Source of the DNA: Arthrobacter agilis
GTDB taxonomy: Bacteria > Actinomycetota > Actinomycetes > Actinomycetales > Micrococcaceae
Assembly: GCF_002157505.1 (NCBI RefSeq)
Contig: NZ_NFSC01000023.1
Location: 1-64,000, forward strand
DNA: 64,000 nucleotides
Reading direction: 5' to 3'
The notes below the pieces were generated by a model that saw only the letters and a list, made by a program, of their open reading frames with translations, ran no database searches and was not told the DNA's origin. The translations under genes and the position numbers were made by a program. Below, piece after piece: positions 53,211 through 62,207 of this stretch. Position 1 is the stretch's first letter; every line of letters starts with the position of its first letter.

Positions 53211-53951
53211 CTAGTACGACGTCGAGTTGTCGACGTGGAAGTGGTACAGGTTCCGGGCGGAGCCGTAGCGCCGGAAACCTGCGGGGTCCTCGGTCCGGCC
53301 GGCCGCCGCGAGCAGTCCGGCGAGTTCTTCGAGGTGCTCCGCCCTCATGGGTTTCTCGATGCAGTCCGCACCCAGGGAAGCGACGGAGCCTTTGACGTAG
53401 ATCCGCGCCTCGTAGATGGAGTCCCCGAGGGCGTCGCCGGCATTGCCGCAGACCACCAGGCGGCCTGCCTGGGCCATGAAGGCGGACATGTGGCCGATGT
53501 CCCCACCCACCACGATGTCCACGCCCTTCATGGAGATCCCGCAGCGGGCCCCGGCATTGCCGTCGATGACGACCAGGCCGCCGTGGCCCGTGGCCGCCGC
53601 CGACTGCGAGGCGTCGCCCTTCACGTGGACGCTGCCGGACATGATGTTCTCCGCCAGTCCCACGCCGGCATTGCCGGTGATGGTCACCCTGCCCTTCTGG
53701 TGCATCCCCGCCGCGTAGTAGCCGGCGTGGCCCTCGATGGTGACGTCGACGTCGGCATCGATCCCCACGGCGAGGCTGTGCTTCCCGCCGGGGCTGGTGA
53801 CGGTCCAGGACTGGCCGTCGACGGCGTCGTGCAGCGCCTGGTTCAGCTCGCGGACCGGGCTGTCGTCGAGGTCGACTCCGATGCCTGCAGGGATGCCTTC
53901 AGGGGCTGTGGCTGGGGGCATGTCGGCCTCGGGAATTGTCAGAGTGACCAT
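53211..53951 (-). CDS. glxC: GltB C-terminal-domain-like protein (GlxC)
   Basis: A 246-residue beta-helix protein matching the GXGXG C-terminal domain of glutamate synthase. Repeats of G-x-x-G-x-x-x are visible (GHAGYYAAGMHQKGRVTITG, GNAGARCGISMKG, GNAGDALGDSIYEARIYVKG). It is a structural subunit of the three-part enzyme formed with GlxB and GlxD. It overlaps glxB by 13 bp. Confidence 0.88.
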   Translation of the reverse strand: MVTLTIPEADMPPATAPEGIPAGIGVDLDDSPVRELNQALHDAVDGQSWTVTSPGGKHSLAVGIDADVDVTIEGHAGYYAAGMHQKGRVTITGNAGVGLAENIMSGSVHVKGDASQSAAATGHGGLVVIDGNAGARCGISMKGVDIVVGGDIGHMSAFMAQAGRLVVCGNAGDALGDSIYEARIYVKGSVASLGADCIEKPMRAEHLEELAGLLAAAGRTEDPAGFRRYGSARNLYHFHVDNSTSY

Positions 53952-54847
53952 GTGTAGACCTTTCCGGGTTCCGGTTCGAAGATGCGGGCGTGATCGATGC
54001 CGGGCAGGGACGCGAGCGCCCGGTACTCGGAGGCCATGGCGACGTAGTCGTGGGTCTCGGCGATGATCGCCGGCTTGCAGGCGATCGGGTCGCGGACCAC
54101 GGCCATGCTGTCCGCGGTCGTGACGACGAGGGTGTAGAACCCGTCGAGGACCTTGCCGAGGTTGACCAGGGCCTCCTGCAGGGTGTCGCCCTGCTTCAAC
54201 CGTGACGCGATGTACCGTGCGCCCACCTCGGTGTCGTTCTCGGAATCGAACACCGCGCCTTCGCGCTTCAGCTCACGCCGGACCGTCGCATGGTTGGAGA
54301 AGGAGCCGTTGTGGACCAGGCAGAGGTCGTCGGCGACGGAGAAGGGGTGCGAGCCACCCGCGGTGACCGCGGACTCCGTGGCCATCCTGGTGTGGGACAG
54401 GCCCTGGCTGCCCGCCATCGCTGCCAGGCCGTGATCTGCCGCGATCTCCATGGGATGCCCCACACTCTTCATCACGGCGACGTGCTGTCCGCGGCCGATG
54501 ATGGTGGCGCCGGGCAGGGTCCCACCCACCGCCTTCGCCAGCAGGTCGGTGTCGACGGCGGCGCTCACCAGGGTGGTGTCGCCCACCACCTGGACCGCGG
54601 TCCCTGCGTCAGCGGGGAGCAGATCGGCGATGCCATCGGTGATCCCGGCAAGGCTGAGGCCCTGGTCCTTGCCCAGCAGGCTGAGGGTGGAGGTGCCCTG
54701 CTTCACCAGTTCCGGCGAGTTGTACACCGCCAGGCCGGCGGAGTCGGGTCCCCGGTCCACGATCTGGCAGAGCATCGAGGACAGCAGGCTGCCAAGCTGG
54801 GGATGCAGGAGGGGGTTGCGCAACTGCAGCGCGGCGATTCCGCACAT
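53939..54847 (-). CDS. glxB: Class II glutamine amidotransferase (GlxB)
   Basis: A 302-residue Ntn-type glutaminase domain with the nucleophile Cys2 (MCGIAALQ), DRGPDSAGLAVY, SHTRMATESAV, CLVHNGSFSNH and DTEVGARYIA. It would release ammonia (or accept gamma-glutamylmethylamide to release methylamine) for the synthase subunit GlxD. ATG at 54847, 38 bp after glnT. Confidence 0.9.
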   Translation of the reverse strand: MCGIAALQLRNPLLHPQLGSLLSSMLCQIVDRGPDSAGLAVYNSPELVKQGTSTLSLLGKDQGLSLAGITDGIADLLPADAGTAVQVVGDTTLVSAAVDTDLLAKAVGGTLPGATIIGRGQHVAVMKSVGHPMEIAADHGLAAMAGSQGLSHTRMATESAVTAGGSHPFSVADDLCLVHNGSFSNHATVRRELKREGAVFDSENDTEVGARYIASRLKQGDTLQEALVNLGKVLDGFYTLVVTTADSMAVVRDPIACKPAIIAETHDYVAMASEYRALASLPGIDHARIFEPEPGKVYTWSL

Positions 54848-54885
54848 GGGAGTCCTTTACGGGAAGTAGGTGTGGTCGGGTCGGG

Positions 54886-56259
54886 TCAGATCGAGGTCAG
54901 GTACGTGCGGATCTCCCAGTCACTCACCTGGTTGTGCCACTGGAGGAATTCCTCCTCCTTGGCGTCCGCGTAGTAGGTGCCGATTCCCGCGTCACCACTC
55001 AGGCTGGCCAGGATCACAGGGTCCCTGCGGAGTGCCTCGACGGCGTGGAGCAGGGTGGCGGGAAGAGAGTGGGCGTCCGGCCGGGACTCGCCCGGGCCGG
55101 ACGGGTGGCCAGGGTCGAGGGATTTCTGCACGCCGTCCAGGCCGGCCGCGAGGGCGGTGGCGATGGCGAGGTACGGATTGGCGGAACCGTCCCCGGAGCG
55201 CAGTTCGATCCGCTTGTCGTCCGGGACCCGGATCATGTGCGTTCTATCGTTCCCGCCGAAGGACGCCTTCCGGGGTGACCACGTGGCTCCGGAGGAGCTG
55301 GTGGTGGCCCCGGTGCGCTTGTATGAGTTGACGGTCGGTGCGAGGAACGCCTGCAGGGCCGGCGCATGCTCCAGGACCCCGCCGATGAAGGAGTAGGCGA
55401 GCTCCGACAGCCCGAGGCCCCGCTCGCCGTCCTCGCCCGGGAACAGCGCCTCGGCACCGGACCACAGCGAGAGATGGAAGTGCAGGCCAGTGCCGGTACG
55501 GTCCGTGAACGGCTTCGGCATGAACGTCGCGGTCATGCCCCGCTGCTCGGCCAGGATGTTCAGGATGTACCGCAGGGAGATCACGCGGTCGGCCGTGGTC
55601 AGGGCATCCGCATAGTTGAAATTCTGCTCGAACTGCCCTGCCGCATCCTCATGGTCGTTGGCGTAGTTGCCCCATCCCAGGCTGTTCATCGCCGTGGAGA
55701 TCGACGTGAGGTGCTCGTACATGCGGGTGACGCCGCGGGCGTCGTAGCAGGGACGGGGTGAGTCGTCGAGGGGGTCGGCGGTGCTGAGGGTGCCGTCGGC
55801 ATTCTTCGTGACGAGGAAGTACTCGACCTCGGCACCGATCTTCGCCTGCATCCCCTGGTCGGCGAGGCGGGCCAGGATGTTCTTGAGGATGACGCGGGGT
55901 GCATAGGGCCAGGGCTTGCCGTCGACGTGGGGGTCGCAGTGGATGATCGCCAGGCCCTCCTTGATGAAGGGAACCGGGGTGAAGGAGGCGAGGTCCGGTA
56001 CGGCGATCAGGTCGGAATCCTGCGGTTTCTGGCCGATGAGGCCTGCGGCGTAGCCGGCGAACCCCATCGCTCCGGCCTCAAGCTCGTGGGCTGCTTCGAC
56101 GGGAACGAGTTTGGCGCACGGTTTGCCCGTCATGTCGACGAAGGTGGCCAGCAGGAACCGCACATCGTGGGCCCTCGCGATGTCCGCCAGGGAGATCGGC
56201 CCGGCCCCGAGTTGGGTGTCGGGGAGGGTTGCCGGCTCGGGGTTCGCAAGACTTGTCAT
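54886..56259 (-). CDS. glnT: Type III (GlnT-like) glutamine synthetase / gamma-glutamylmethylamide synthetase family
   Basis: A 457-residue member of the glutamine synthetase family in the GlnT/GmaS group. It has DMTGKPCAKLVPVE, EVEYFL for metal binding, NHD-type NYANDHEDAAGQFEQNF, GTGLHFHLSLW and the ATP loop SYKRTGA with RKASFGGNDRTHMIR. It ligates ammonia or methylamine to glutamate. As first gene of the glnT-glxBCD-solA run it may be a GmaS; the choice between the two substrates cannot be made from sequence. The start is ATG at 56259 with AGGACA upstream. Confidence 0.9.
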   Translation of the reverse strand: MTSLANPEPATLPDTQLGAGPISLADIARAHDVRFLLATFVDMTGKPCAKLVPVEAAHELEAGAMGFAGYAAGLIGQKPQDSDLIAVPDLASFTPVPFIKEGLAIIHCDPHVDGKPWPYAPRVILKNILARLADQGMQAKIGAEVEYFLVTKNADGTLSTADPLDDSPRPCYDARGVTRMYEHLTSISTAMNSLGWGNYANDHEDAAGQFEQNFNYADALTTADRVISLRYILNILAEQRGMTATFMPKPFTDRTGTGLHFHLSLWSGAEALFPGEDGERGLGLSELAYSFIGGVLEHAPALQAFLAPTVNSYKRTGATTSSSGATWSPRKASFGGNDRTHMIRVPDDKRIELRSGDGSANPYLAIATALAAGLDGVQKSLDPGHPSGPGESRPDAHSLPATLLHAVEALRRDPVILASLSGDAGIGTYYADAKEEEFLQWHNQVSDWEIRTYLTSI

Positions 56260-56317
56260 CGGAACTGTCCTGTTCGATTCGTGATGCCTGGATTGTGTTA
56301 CCTGCAGGGAAACGCTG

Positions 56318-56346
56318 TTGACTCATAGTAATCAGTGCCGTGTTAC
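56318..56346 (+). promoter_or_regulatory. Possible promoter for the hutD-like gene
   Basis: TTGACT (56318-56323) and TGTTAC (56341-56346), with 17 bp between them, lie about 50 bp before the hutD-like start. The second hexamer lies within one of two GTGTTAC repeats (56295-56301, 56340-56346), so regulators could act here and on the divergent glnT promoter. Confidence 0.35.
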
Positions 56347-56396
56347 AGGCGTGTGTACTGGGCGTTAAAAGTGCCCACCCGTGGAATGCTGGATCG

Positions 56397-56996
56397 ATGG
56401 ACGGCACCCCGCAGTACCCGGTCGCTCCGCACGCCCGGATCATCGACCCCCTCCTGCTCGAGGGCAGCCCGTGGGCGAACGGGGGCGGCATCACGTACGA
56501 AGTCCTCAAGGCGCCCCCGGGCACTGGCTACTCCGACTTCGACTGGCGCCTCAGCATCGCCGAGATCGTGCAGGACGGTCCCTTCTCCTCCCTGCCGGGA
56601 GTGGACCGTACCTTCGTGATGGGCTCCGAAGGACTGCTGCGGATGTCGGTCGACGGTGAAAGCCGCGACCTGAGGCTGGGCGCGCTCGCAGCATTCCCCG
56701 GCGAGGTCGACGTCAGCGTCCGGGTCCTGGAGGGACCAACCCGGAACCTCAACCTGATGACCCGGCGGACGGTGTGCGAGGGGTCCATCGACGTGCAGCG
56801 CGTCAGCGGCGCGCTGCATGTCGGCGGTACCAACGGCCCCGCCGCCCTGGTCGTACTGTCGGGGACCGTGCGGCTGGGCGGGGACGGAGTGCTGCAGCCG
56901 TTGCAGGTGCTCGTTCCTGGCTGCTCCGAAGAGGAACTCTCCTGCGAGCACGCGCTGCTCGCTGCCGTCCACGTCCGGTTCCGCCCGCAAACCTGA
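56397..56996 (+). CDS. HutD-family protein
   Basis: A 199-residue cupin-like protein of the HutD/Ves family: SPWANGGGITYEV near the N terminus, DFDWRLSIAEIVQDGPFSS and LPGVDRTFVM are family hallmarks. HutD is thought to limit histidine-utilisation activity, but no other hut gene is in the window. It is divergent from glnT, so it may belong to nitrogen control. ATG at 56397 was chosen; an in-frame start at 56340 adds unrelated residues. Confidence 0.85.
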   Translation: MDGTPQYPVAPHARIIDPLLLEGSPWANGGGITYEVLKAPPGTGYSDFDWRLSIAEIVQDGPFSSLPGVDRTFVMGSEGLLRMSVDGESRDLRLGALAAFPGEVDVSVRVLEGPTRNLNLMTRRTVCEGSIDVQRVSGALHVGGTNGPAALVVLSGTVRLGGDGVLQPLQVLVPGCSEEELSCEHALLAAVHVRFRPQT

Positions 56997-57075
56997 CCTT
57001 CCGCAGGGTTCGGGAAGCCCGCCGCCCCGCCGCGCCCGTTTGTAGAGCAAGGCGACACCCGCCTACGGTTGCAGG

Positions 57076-58290
57076 GTGAAACCCCCCGTCCGCGCCGCCA
57101 TGTTCGCCGCCTATGCCATCTTCGCGCTCAATGGCCTCGTCTTCGCGAGTTGGGCGGCCCGAATCCCCGCTGCGGCAAAGACCCTGGGGCTGGGCTCAGG
57201 CCAGATGGGGACCCTCCTGCTCGTGGGCGCCATCGGCTCGATGCTGTCCCTTCCCCTCGCCGGCATCGTCGCCGCCCGTTTCGGCACCGCCAACACGGTC
57301 CGTCTGGGCGGGACTGCGGCGGCTGGAGCAGCAAGCGCCGTCGCACTGGGGCTGGTGAATGGCTCGGTGTCCGTGGTCGCCGTCGGGCTGTTCCTCTTCG
57401 GGTGCGGGATCGCGCTGTGGGATGTGGCGCAGAACATCGAGGGGGCCCACGTCGAACACCGGGTGGGGCGGACGATCATGCCACGCTTCCACGCCGCGTT
57501 CAGCGGAGGGGCATTCGTGGGCGCGCTCGTCGGGGCGGGACTGTCGGCAATGGACGTGGGCCTGCCGGTCCATCTCGTCGCCGTCGCCGTGCTCAGCCTC
57601 GTCGTTTCGCTGTGGATACCGCGCTACTTCCTCCCCCGCGCGGAGGAGCACGTGGTCGGGGCGCAGGCGGGTGGAACCCGCACCAAGGGCATCGGTGCGT
57701 GGGGTGAGCCCCGTACCCTGCTGATCGGCCTCGTGGTCCTCGGCGCCGCCCTGACCGAGGGAGCTGCGAACGACTGGGTAGCGAAGGCCAGCGTCGACGG
57801 CCTGGGCACGTCGGAGAGCACCGGGGCGGTCATGTTCGCGGTCTTCGTCGCCGCGATGACGGCATTGCGCTTCGTGGGCGGCGGCCTCATCGACCGTTTC
57901 GGCCGCGTCCGTGTCCTGCAGGCCAGCCTCGGGTCCTCGCTCGTGGGGCTCGTGGTCTTCGTCGTGGCGCCGAACGTGCCGCTTGCCGCCGTCGGAGCGA
58001 TCCTCTGGGGCGCGGGTGCGGCCCTCGGATTCCCCATGGGGATGTCCGCCGCCGCGGACGAGCCCGATCGTGCCGCAGCCCGCGTCTCGGTCGTCTCCAC
58101 CATCGGGTACACCGCCTTCCTCGCGGGTCCGCCCCTCATCGGTTTCCTCGGCGACCTCGTGGGTATCCGGACAGCGCTGCTCGCCGTCGGAGTCGCCGTC
58201 CTCGCCTCCTTCCTGGTTGCTCCGGCCGCCCGCGAGCGGTCGAAGGAAACGCCCGAACCATTGCGGACAGCTTCTGACCGAAGCGCCTAG
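57076..58290 (+). CDS. MFS transporter (YbjJ-like)
   Basis: A 404-residue 12-helix major facilitator. Hydrophobic stretches start with AAMFAAYAIFALNGLVFASW, and the loop between helices 2 and 3 has GIVAARFGTANTVRLGG. DVAQNIEGAHVEH and FHAAFSGGAFVGAL match the YbjJ/inner-membrane subgroup with unknown substrate. GTG start at 57076 (a ribosome site is not obvious). A 79-bp gap separates it from hutD. Sugars or drugs are both possible substrates. Confidence 0.85.
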   Translation: MKPPVRAAMFAAYAIFALNGLVFASWAARIPAAAKTLGLGSGQMGTLLLVGAIGSMLSLPLAGIVAARFGTANTVRLGGTAAAGAASAVALGLVNGSVSVVAVGLFLFGCGIALWDVAQNIEGAHVEHRVGRTIMPRFHAAFSGGAFVGALVGAGLSAMDVGLPVHLVAVAVLSLVVSLWIPRYFLPRAEEHVVGAQAGGTRTKGIGAWGEPRTLLIGLVVLGAALTEGAANDWVAKASVDGLGTSESTGAVMFAVFVAAMTALRFVGGGLIDRFGRVRVLQASLGSSLVGLVVFVVAPNVPLAAVGAILWGAGAALGFPMGMSAAADEPDRAAARVSVVSTIGYTAFLAGPPLIGFLGDLVGIRTALLAVGVAVLASFLVAPAARERSKETPEPLRTASDRSA

Positions 58291-58322
58291 GAGTCCCGGA
58301 CCCACGGTCCTACCCTTTCTGC

Positions 58323-59309
58323 ATGGCGATCATCGAGGCAGAAGGTCTGAAGAAGACCTATTCGTCGAAGAGCGGGCCCGTCCACGCTCTCGACGGTATG
58401 AATCTCTCCGTTCCCCAGGGAACAGTCAAGGCCCTGCTGGGCCCGAATGGTGCAGGCAAGACCACCGTGGTGAAGATCCTGACCACCCTCATCCAGCCGA
58501 CGGCGGGTACAGCGCACATCGACGGCATCGACGTCCTGCGGAACCCCAAGGCCGCCCGGCGCATCATCGGCGTCTCCGGGCAGTACGCGGCGGTCGATGA
58601 AGGCCTCACCGGCCTCGAGAACCTCGAGATGGTGGGGAGGCTCTACCACCTGGGCGCCCGGGAAGCGAAGCGCCGGGCGCAGGAACTCATCGACCAGTTC
58701 GAACTGACGGAGGCAGGCAACCGACCCGTCAAGGGGTTCTCCGGCGGCATGAGGCGCCGCATCGACCTCGCCGGGGCCCTGGTGATCAACCCGAAGATCC
58801 TGTTCCTGGACGAGCCGACCACGGGCCTCGACCCCCGGAGCCGCCTCGCCCTGTGGGGCATCATCAAGGACCTGGTCGACGCCGGCACTACCCTGCTCCT
58901 GACCACGCAGTACCTCGAGGAAGCGGACCAGCTCTCCGACGACATCGCAGTGATCGACGGCGGCAGGACCATCGCCGAGGGGACGGCGGACCAGCTGAAG
59001 GCGCAGATCGGCGGGCACCGCGTGGTGGTGTCCCTCGTCGAGGCCGCCGACGCCCCTGCGGCCCGCGTCATCCTGGGGCGGCATGGCGACGGCGAGCCGG
59101 GGATCGGCGGCGACGGACGGACCGTGGAGGTAGCGGTCACGGACGGGCCGCGTGCCCTCCAGTACATCCTGTCGGAGCTCGGCGAGCGCAACATCGCACT
59201 GCACGACGCCGGCATGAGGCGCCCGAGCCTCGATGACGTCTTCCTCACGCTCACCGGCCGCCGGGCCGAGGAGACCGAAGAGGCAGCCACGAAGGAGGTA
59301 GCAGCATGA
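58323..59309 (+). CDS. DrrA-type ABC exporter ATPase (system 1)
   Basis: A 328-residue ATPase of the daunorubicin-resistance group. Walker A GPNGAGKTT, signature FSGGMRRRIDLAG (family variant of LSGGQ), Walker B ILFLDEPTTGLDP, switch His replaced by Gln in LTTQYLEEADQLS as in DrrA, and the C-terminal tail PSLDDVFLTLTGR. It drives the permease encoded directly downstream, whose ATG overlaps its stop. Substrate unknown; toxin or drug export is the family role. Confidence 0.92.
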   Translation: MAIIEAEGLKKTYSSKSGPVHALDGMNLSVPQGTVKALLGPNGAGKTTVVKILTTLIQPTAGTAHIDGIDVLRNPKAARRIIGVSGQYAAVDEGLTGLENLEMVGRLYHLGAREAKRRAQELIDQFELTEAGNRPVKGFSGGMRRRIDLAGALVINPKILFLDEPTTGLDPRSRLALWGIIKDLVDAGTTLLLTTQYLEEADQLSDDIAVIDGGRTIAEGTADQLKAQIGGHRVVVSLVEAADAPAARVILGRHGDGEPGIGGDGRTVEVAVTDGPRALQYILSELGERNIALHDAGMRRPSLDDVFLTLTGRRAEETEEAATKEVAA

Positions 59310-60184
59310 GCGTCCTGGTGCCCGAAGGCAGGCAGCCGGAGAACCAGCGGTTCCGGCCCGAAGACGATGCCCGCTCCGTACCGCCGTCGGAGCTTGCGAT
59401 GTGGTTCTCCGATGGCTGGACGGTGACCAAGCGGAATCTGACCAAGCTCAAGCGCTCGCCGGACATGCTGGTCTTCGCCGTGCTGCAGCCCGTCATGTTC
59501 GTGCTGCTGTTCAGCCAGATCTACGGTGGCTCCATCCAGGTGGCGGGAACCGACTACACCCAGTACCTCATGGCGGGAATCTTTGCGCAGACGGTGATCT
59601 TCGGGTCCACCTTCTCCGGCTCGGCGATGGCGCAGGATCTGAAGGACGGCATCATCGACCGCTTTCGCACCCTGCCCATGAGTTCCTCGGCCGTGCTGAT
59701 CGGTCGCACCAACAGCGACCTCGTGCTCAACGTGCTGTCGGTGGTCATCATGATGGCAACCGGCTTCGCGGTGGGGTGGCGCGTCAACGCATCGATGGGC
59801 AGTTTCTTCGCCGGCCTCGGGCTCCTGCTGCTGTTCTCCTACGCGTTCAGCTGGGTCATGGCACTGCTGGGCATGTCGGTGAAGTCTCCCGAGGTGATCA
59901 ACAACGCGTCCTTCATGATCCTGTTCCCGTTCACGTTCATCTCCAACGCCTTCGTGCAGTCGCAGACCCTGCCCAGCGCGCTCGAGACCTTCGCGAACTG
60001 GAATCCGGTGTCCGCGCTCGTCCAGGCGGTACGCGAACTGTTCGGCAACGTGGGATCGGAACCACTCCCGGACGCCTGGCCCATGCAGAACGCGGTTCCG
60101 ATGGTGCTGATAGGGGCCATCCTGATGCTGGTGGTCTTCGTGCCGCTGTGCATCCGGAAGTTCGCATCGATCAGCTCACGCTAG
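59306..60184 (+). CDS. DrrB-type ABC-2 permease (system 1)
   Basis: A 292-residue membrane protein with about 35 cytoplasmic N-terminal residues and six hydrophobic segments, including PVMFVLLFSQIYGG, MMATGFAVGWRV, FAGLGLLLLFSYAFSWVMAL and ILMLVVFVPLCI. The ABC-2 motif NPVSALVQAVRELFGN is at about residue 230. It overlaps the ATPase stop by 4 bp. A 10-bp hairpin follows its stop. Confidence 0.92.
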   Translation: MSVLVPEGRQPENQRFRPEDDARSVPPSELAMWFSDGWTVTKRNLTKLKRSPDMLVFAVLQPVMFVLLFSQIYGGSIQVAGTDYTQYLMAGIFAQTVIFGSTFSGSAMAQDLKDGIIDRFRTLPMSSSAVLIGRTNSDLVLNVLSVVIMMATGFAVGWRVNASMGSFFAGLGLLLLFSYAFSWVMALLGMSVKSPEVINNASFMILFPFTFISNAFVQSQTLPSALETFANWNPVSALVQAVRELFGNVGSEPLPDAWPMQNAVPMVLIGAILMLVVFVPLCIRKFASISSR

Positions 60185-60236
60185 GGCGGCGTCGTCGTCC
60201 GAAAGACGTACTGAGCCCTGACCGGTGATCATCCCT

Positions 60237-60261
60237 GGGGCCGGTGACCTCCACCGGCCCC
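60237..60261 (+). terminator. Terminator after the first DrrAB pair
   Basis: A perfect 10-bp stem, GGGGCCGGTG / CACCGGCCCC, with a 5-base loop, 52 bp after the permease stop. A second hairpin, GGGCCCGC-AGTT-GCGGGCCC (60280-60299), lies in the leader of the next gene. Confidence 0.7.
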
Positions 60262-60327
60262 GGGCCTACTGTTGGGAACGGGCCCGCAGTTGCGGGCCCC
60301 ATGTCATCGACAGCTGAAGGATGCACC

Positions 60328-61275
60328 ATGATCGAGGCCCAGGCCCTCTCGAAGAGGTACGGTGCGAAAGCTGCCGTCGACGCCGTCTCATTCACCGTGC
60401 AGCCCGGCAGGGTCACGGGCTTCCTCGGTCCGAACGGCGCGGGCAAGTCCACCACGATGCGCATGATCATGGGCCTCGACAATCCGACATCGGGGGGCGT
60501 GACCGTCAATGGCCGGCCCTATGCCCAGCACCGGGCACCGCTGCGCGAGGTCGGCGCACTCCTGGACGCCAAAGCCGTCCACCCCAAGCGCTCCGCCTAC
60601 AACCACCTCCGCGCGATGGCGGCGACCCACGGCATCCCCAACAGCCGGGTCAGGGACGTCATCGAACTGACGGGCCTCGGACCCGTGGCGAGGAAGCGGG
60701 TCGGCGGTTTCTCGCTCGGCATGGGCCAGCGGCTCGGTATCGCCGCAGCCCTCCTGGGCGATCCCCACACGGTCATCCTCGACGAGCCGGTCAACGGACT
60801 GGACCCCGAGGGCGTCCAGTGGGTGCGTCACCTCGCGAAGGGCCTCGCCGCCGAGGGCCGGACCGTCTTCCTGTCCTCGCACCTGATGTCGGAGATGGCG
60901 CTGACGGCGGACCATCTCATCGTCATCGGACGCGGACGCATCATCGCGGACGCCCCGATCCAGTCCATCATCGACGGTCAGGGCAGGGCCCGGGTCCGCG
61001 TCCGCGCCGATCGCCCGCACGACCTCCTCGGGAGCCTCGCCGGGAACGGCGTCACCTCGCAGGTCCTCGAACCGGAGCTGATCGAGATCACCGGCGTGGA
61101 ACCCCGGCGGATCGCCGAGGTGGCCCTGCGTGAACGCGTCCTCGTGTACGAGCTGACGCCGCTCCAGGTGTCCCTGGAGGACGCCTACATGGAACTGACC
61201 CAGACCGAAGTCGAGTACCAGTCGCACAGCCTGCCCAGCGGCAACCAGGGTGCCGCACCAGTGGAAGGACGCTGA
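60328..61275 (+). CDS. ABC exporter ATPase (system 2)
   Basis: A 315-residue ABC-2-type ATPase. Walker A GPNGAGKST, signature FSLGMGQRLGIAAAL, Walker B VILDEPVNGLDPEG, switch His in LSSHLMSEMALTA. The C-terminal part ends LEDAYMELTQ. ATG at 60328 is preferred because AAGGA lies 7 bp upstream; an in-frame ATG at 60301 is an alternative. It pairs with the permease encoded 2 bp downstream. It is unlike the DrrA at 58323, so this is a second system rather than a duplication. Confidence 0.92.
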   Translation: MIEAQALSKRYGAKAAVDAVSFTVQPGRVTGFLGPNGAGKSTTMRMIMGLDNPTSGGVTVNGRPYAQHRAPLREVGALLDAKAVHPKRSAYNHLRAMAATHGIPNSRVRDVIELTGLGPVARKRVGGFSLGMGQRLGIAAALLGDPHTVILDEPVNGLDPEGVQWVRHLAKGLAAEGRTVFLSSHLMSEMALTADHLIVIGRGRIIADAPIQSIIDGQGRARVRVRADRPHDLLGSLAGNGVTSQVLEPELIEITGVEPRRIAEVALRERVLVYELTPLQVSLEDAYMELTQTEVEYQSHSLPSGNQGAAPVEGR

Positions 61276-61277
61276 CC

Positions 61278-62183
61278 ATGGCAACGTCATCATCAACACC
61301 TGCACCGGCCCTGTCCGCGCCAGCTCGGCAACGGCCGCGGCAGGATCGGGGCGCAGGACCCGGCGTCACCTTCGGCCGGGTCCTGAAGTCCGAGTGGATC
61401 AAGATCACCACGGTCCCCTCGACCGTCATCCTGATCGCCTGCACCGTGGTCGTGATGGTGGGTCTCGCTGCGCTCTTCGCTTGGTCGCTGACGATCATGG
61501 CACAGTCGGTCGGTGACGCGAACGCCCCGTCGGGTTTCCAGCCGCCGCCGGATGGTCCGGAAAGTGTGGCCGGCCAGGTGCTCACCGTGCCGTCGTCGGG
61601 CCTGGCCTTCGGGCAGCTGCTGATCGCATCGCTCGCTGTGGTCCTGATCGCCAGCGAGTGGACGACCGGCATGATCCGCTCCACCATGATCGCCGTGCCC
61701 AAGCGCATCCCGGCCCTCCTGGCCAAGGCGGTCATCATCGCCGGAGTCGCCTTCCTCGTCGGATTCGGCAGCGCCCTGGTGTCCTACCTCGTCGCCCAGC
61801 CCATCCTCGCTGGTGAGGACCTCGGCTTCGCGCTGACCGACGACAACGTTCTGGCCAGCATCATCAACACCGGCACCTTCCTCGCGCTCGTCGCCGTGAT
61901 CTCCATGGCCATCGGGATCCTGCTGCGCAACACCGCCGGTGGCGTGGTCACCGCAGTCGGCGTCTTCTTCGTACTGCCGATCATCGTCCAGCTGATCTCG
62001 GGCCTGGCCGACTGGATCCCCAAGGCCGCCCGCTTCCTGCCCGCAGATGCCGGGAACCAGATGGTCGCGATCACGACCGCCGACGACGCCCTGACGCAGT
62101 GGGAGGGCGGCCTTGTGATGGGGGCCTGGGCACTCGTGCTCCTCGTCCTGGCACTGGTCGCCGCGAAGAAGCGGGATGTCTAG
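61278..62183 (+). CDS. ABC-2 permease (system 2)
   Basis: A 301-residue membrane protein with about 40 N-terminal cytoplasmic residues and six hydrophobic segments. It includes ILIACTVVVMVGLAALFAW, the ASLAVVLIASEWTTGMIRST segment typical of ABC-2 membrane partners, AKAVIIAGVAFLVGFGSALV, and AGGVVTAVGVFFVLPIIVQL. Two bp separate it from the ATPase gene. The histidine kinase follows after 24 bp, so pump and two-component system may be co-transcribed. Confidence 0.9.
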   Translation: MATSSSTPAPALSAPARQRPRQDRGAGPGVTFGRVLKSEWIKITTVPSTVILIACTVVVMVGLAALFAWSLTIMAQSVGDANAPSGFQPPPDGPESVAGQVLTVPSSGLAFGQLLIASLAVVLIASEWTTGMIRSTMIAVPKRIPALLAKAVIIAGVAFLVGFGSALVSYLVAQPILAGEDLGFALTDDNVLASIINTGTFLALVAVISMAIGILLRNTAGGVVTAVGVFFVLPIIVQLISGLADWIPKAARFLPADAGNQMVAITTADDALTQWEGGLVMGAWALVLLVLALVAAKKRDV

Positions 62184-62207
62184 GCATCCTGGCAACCGGC
62201 ACCGGTG

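Noticed and set aside
56297-56312. A canonical GlnR box in the glnT promoter region.
   Set aside because: The spacing between GTTAC and GAAAC is one base too long for the established consensus; kept only as a tentative observation.
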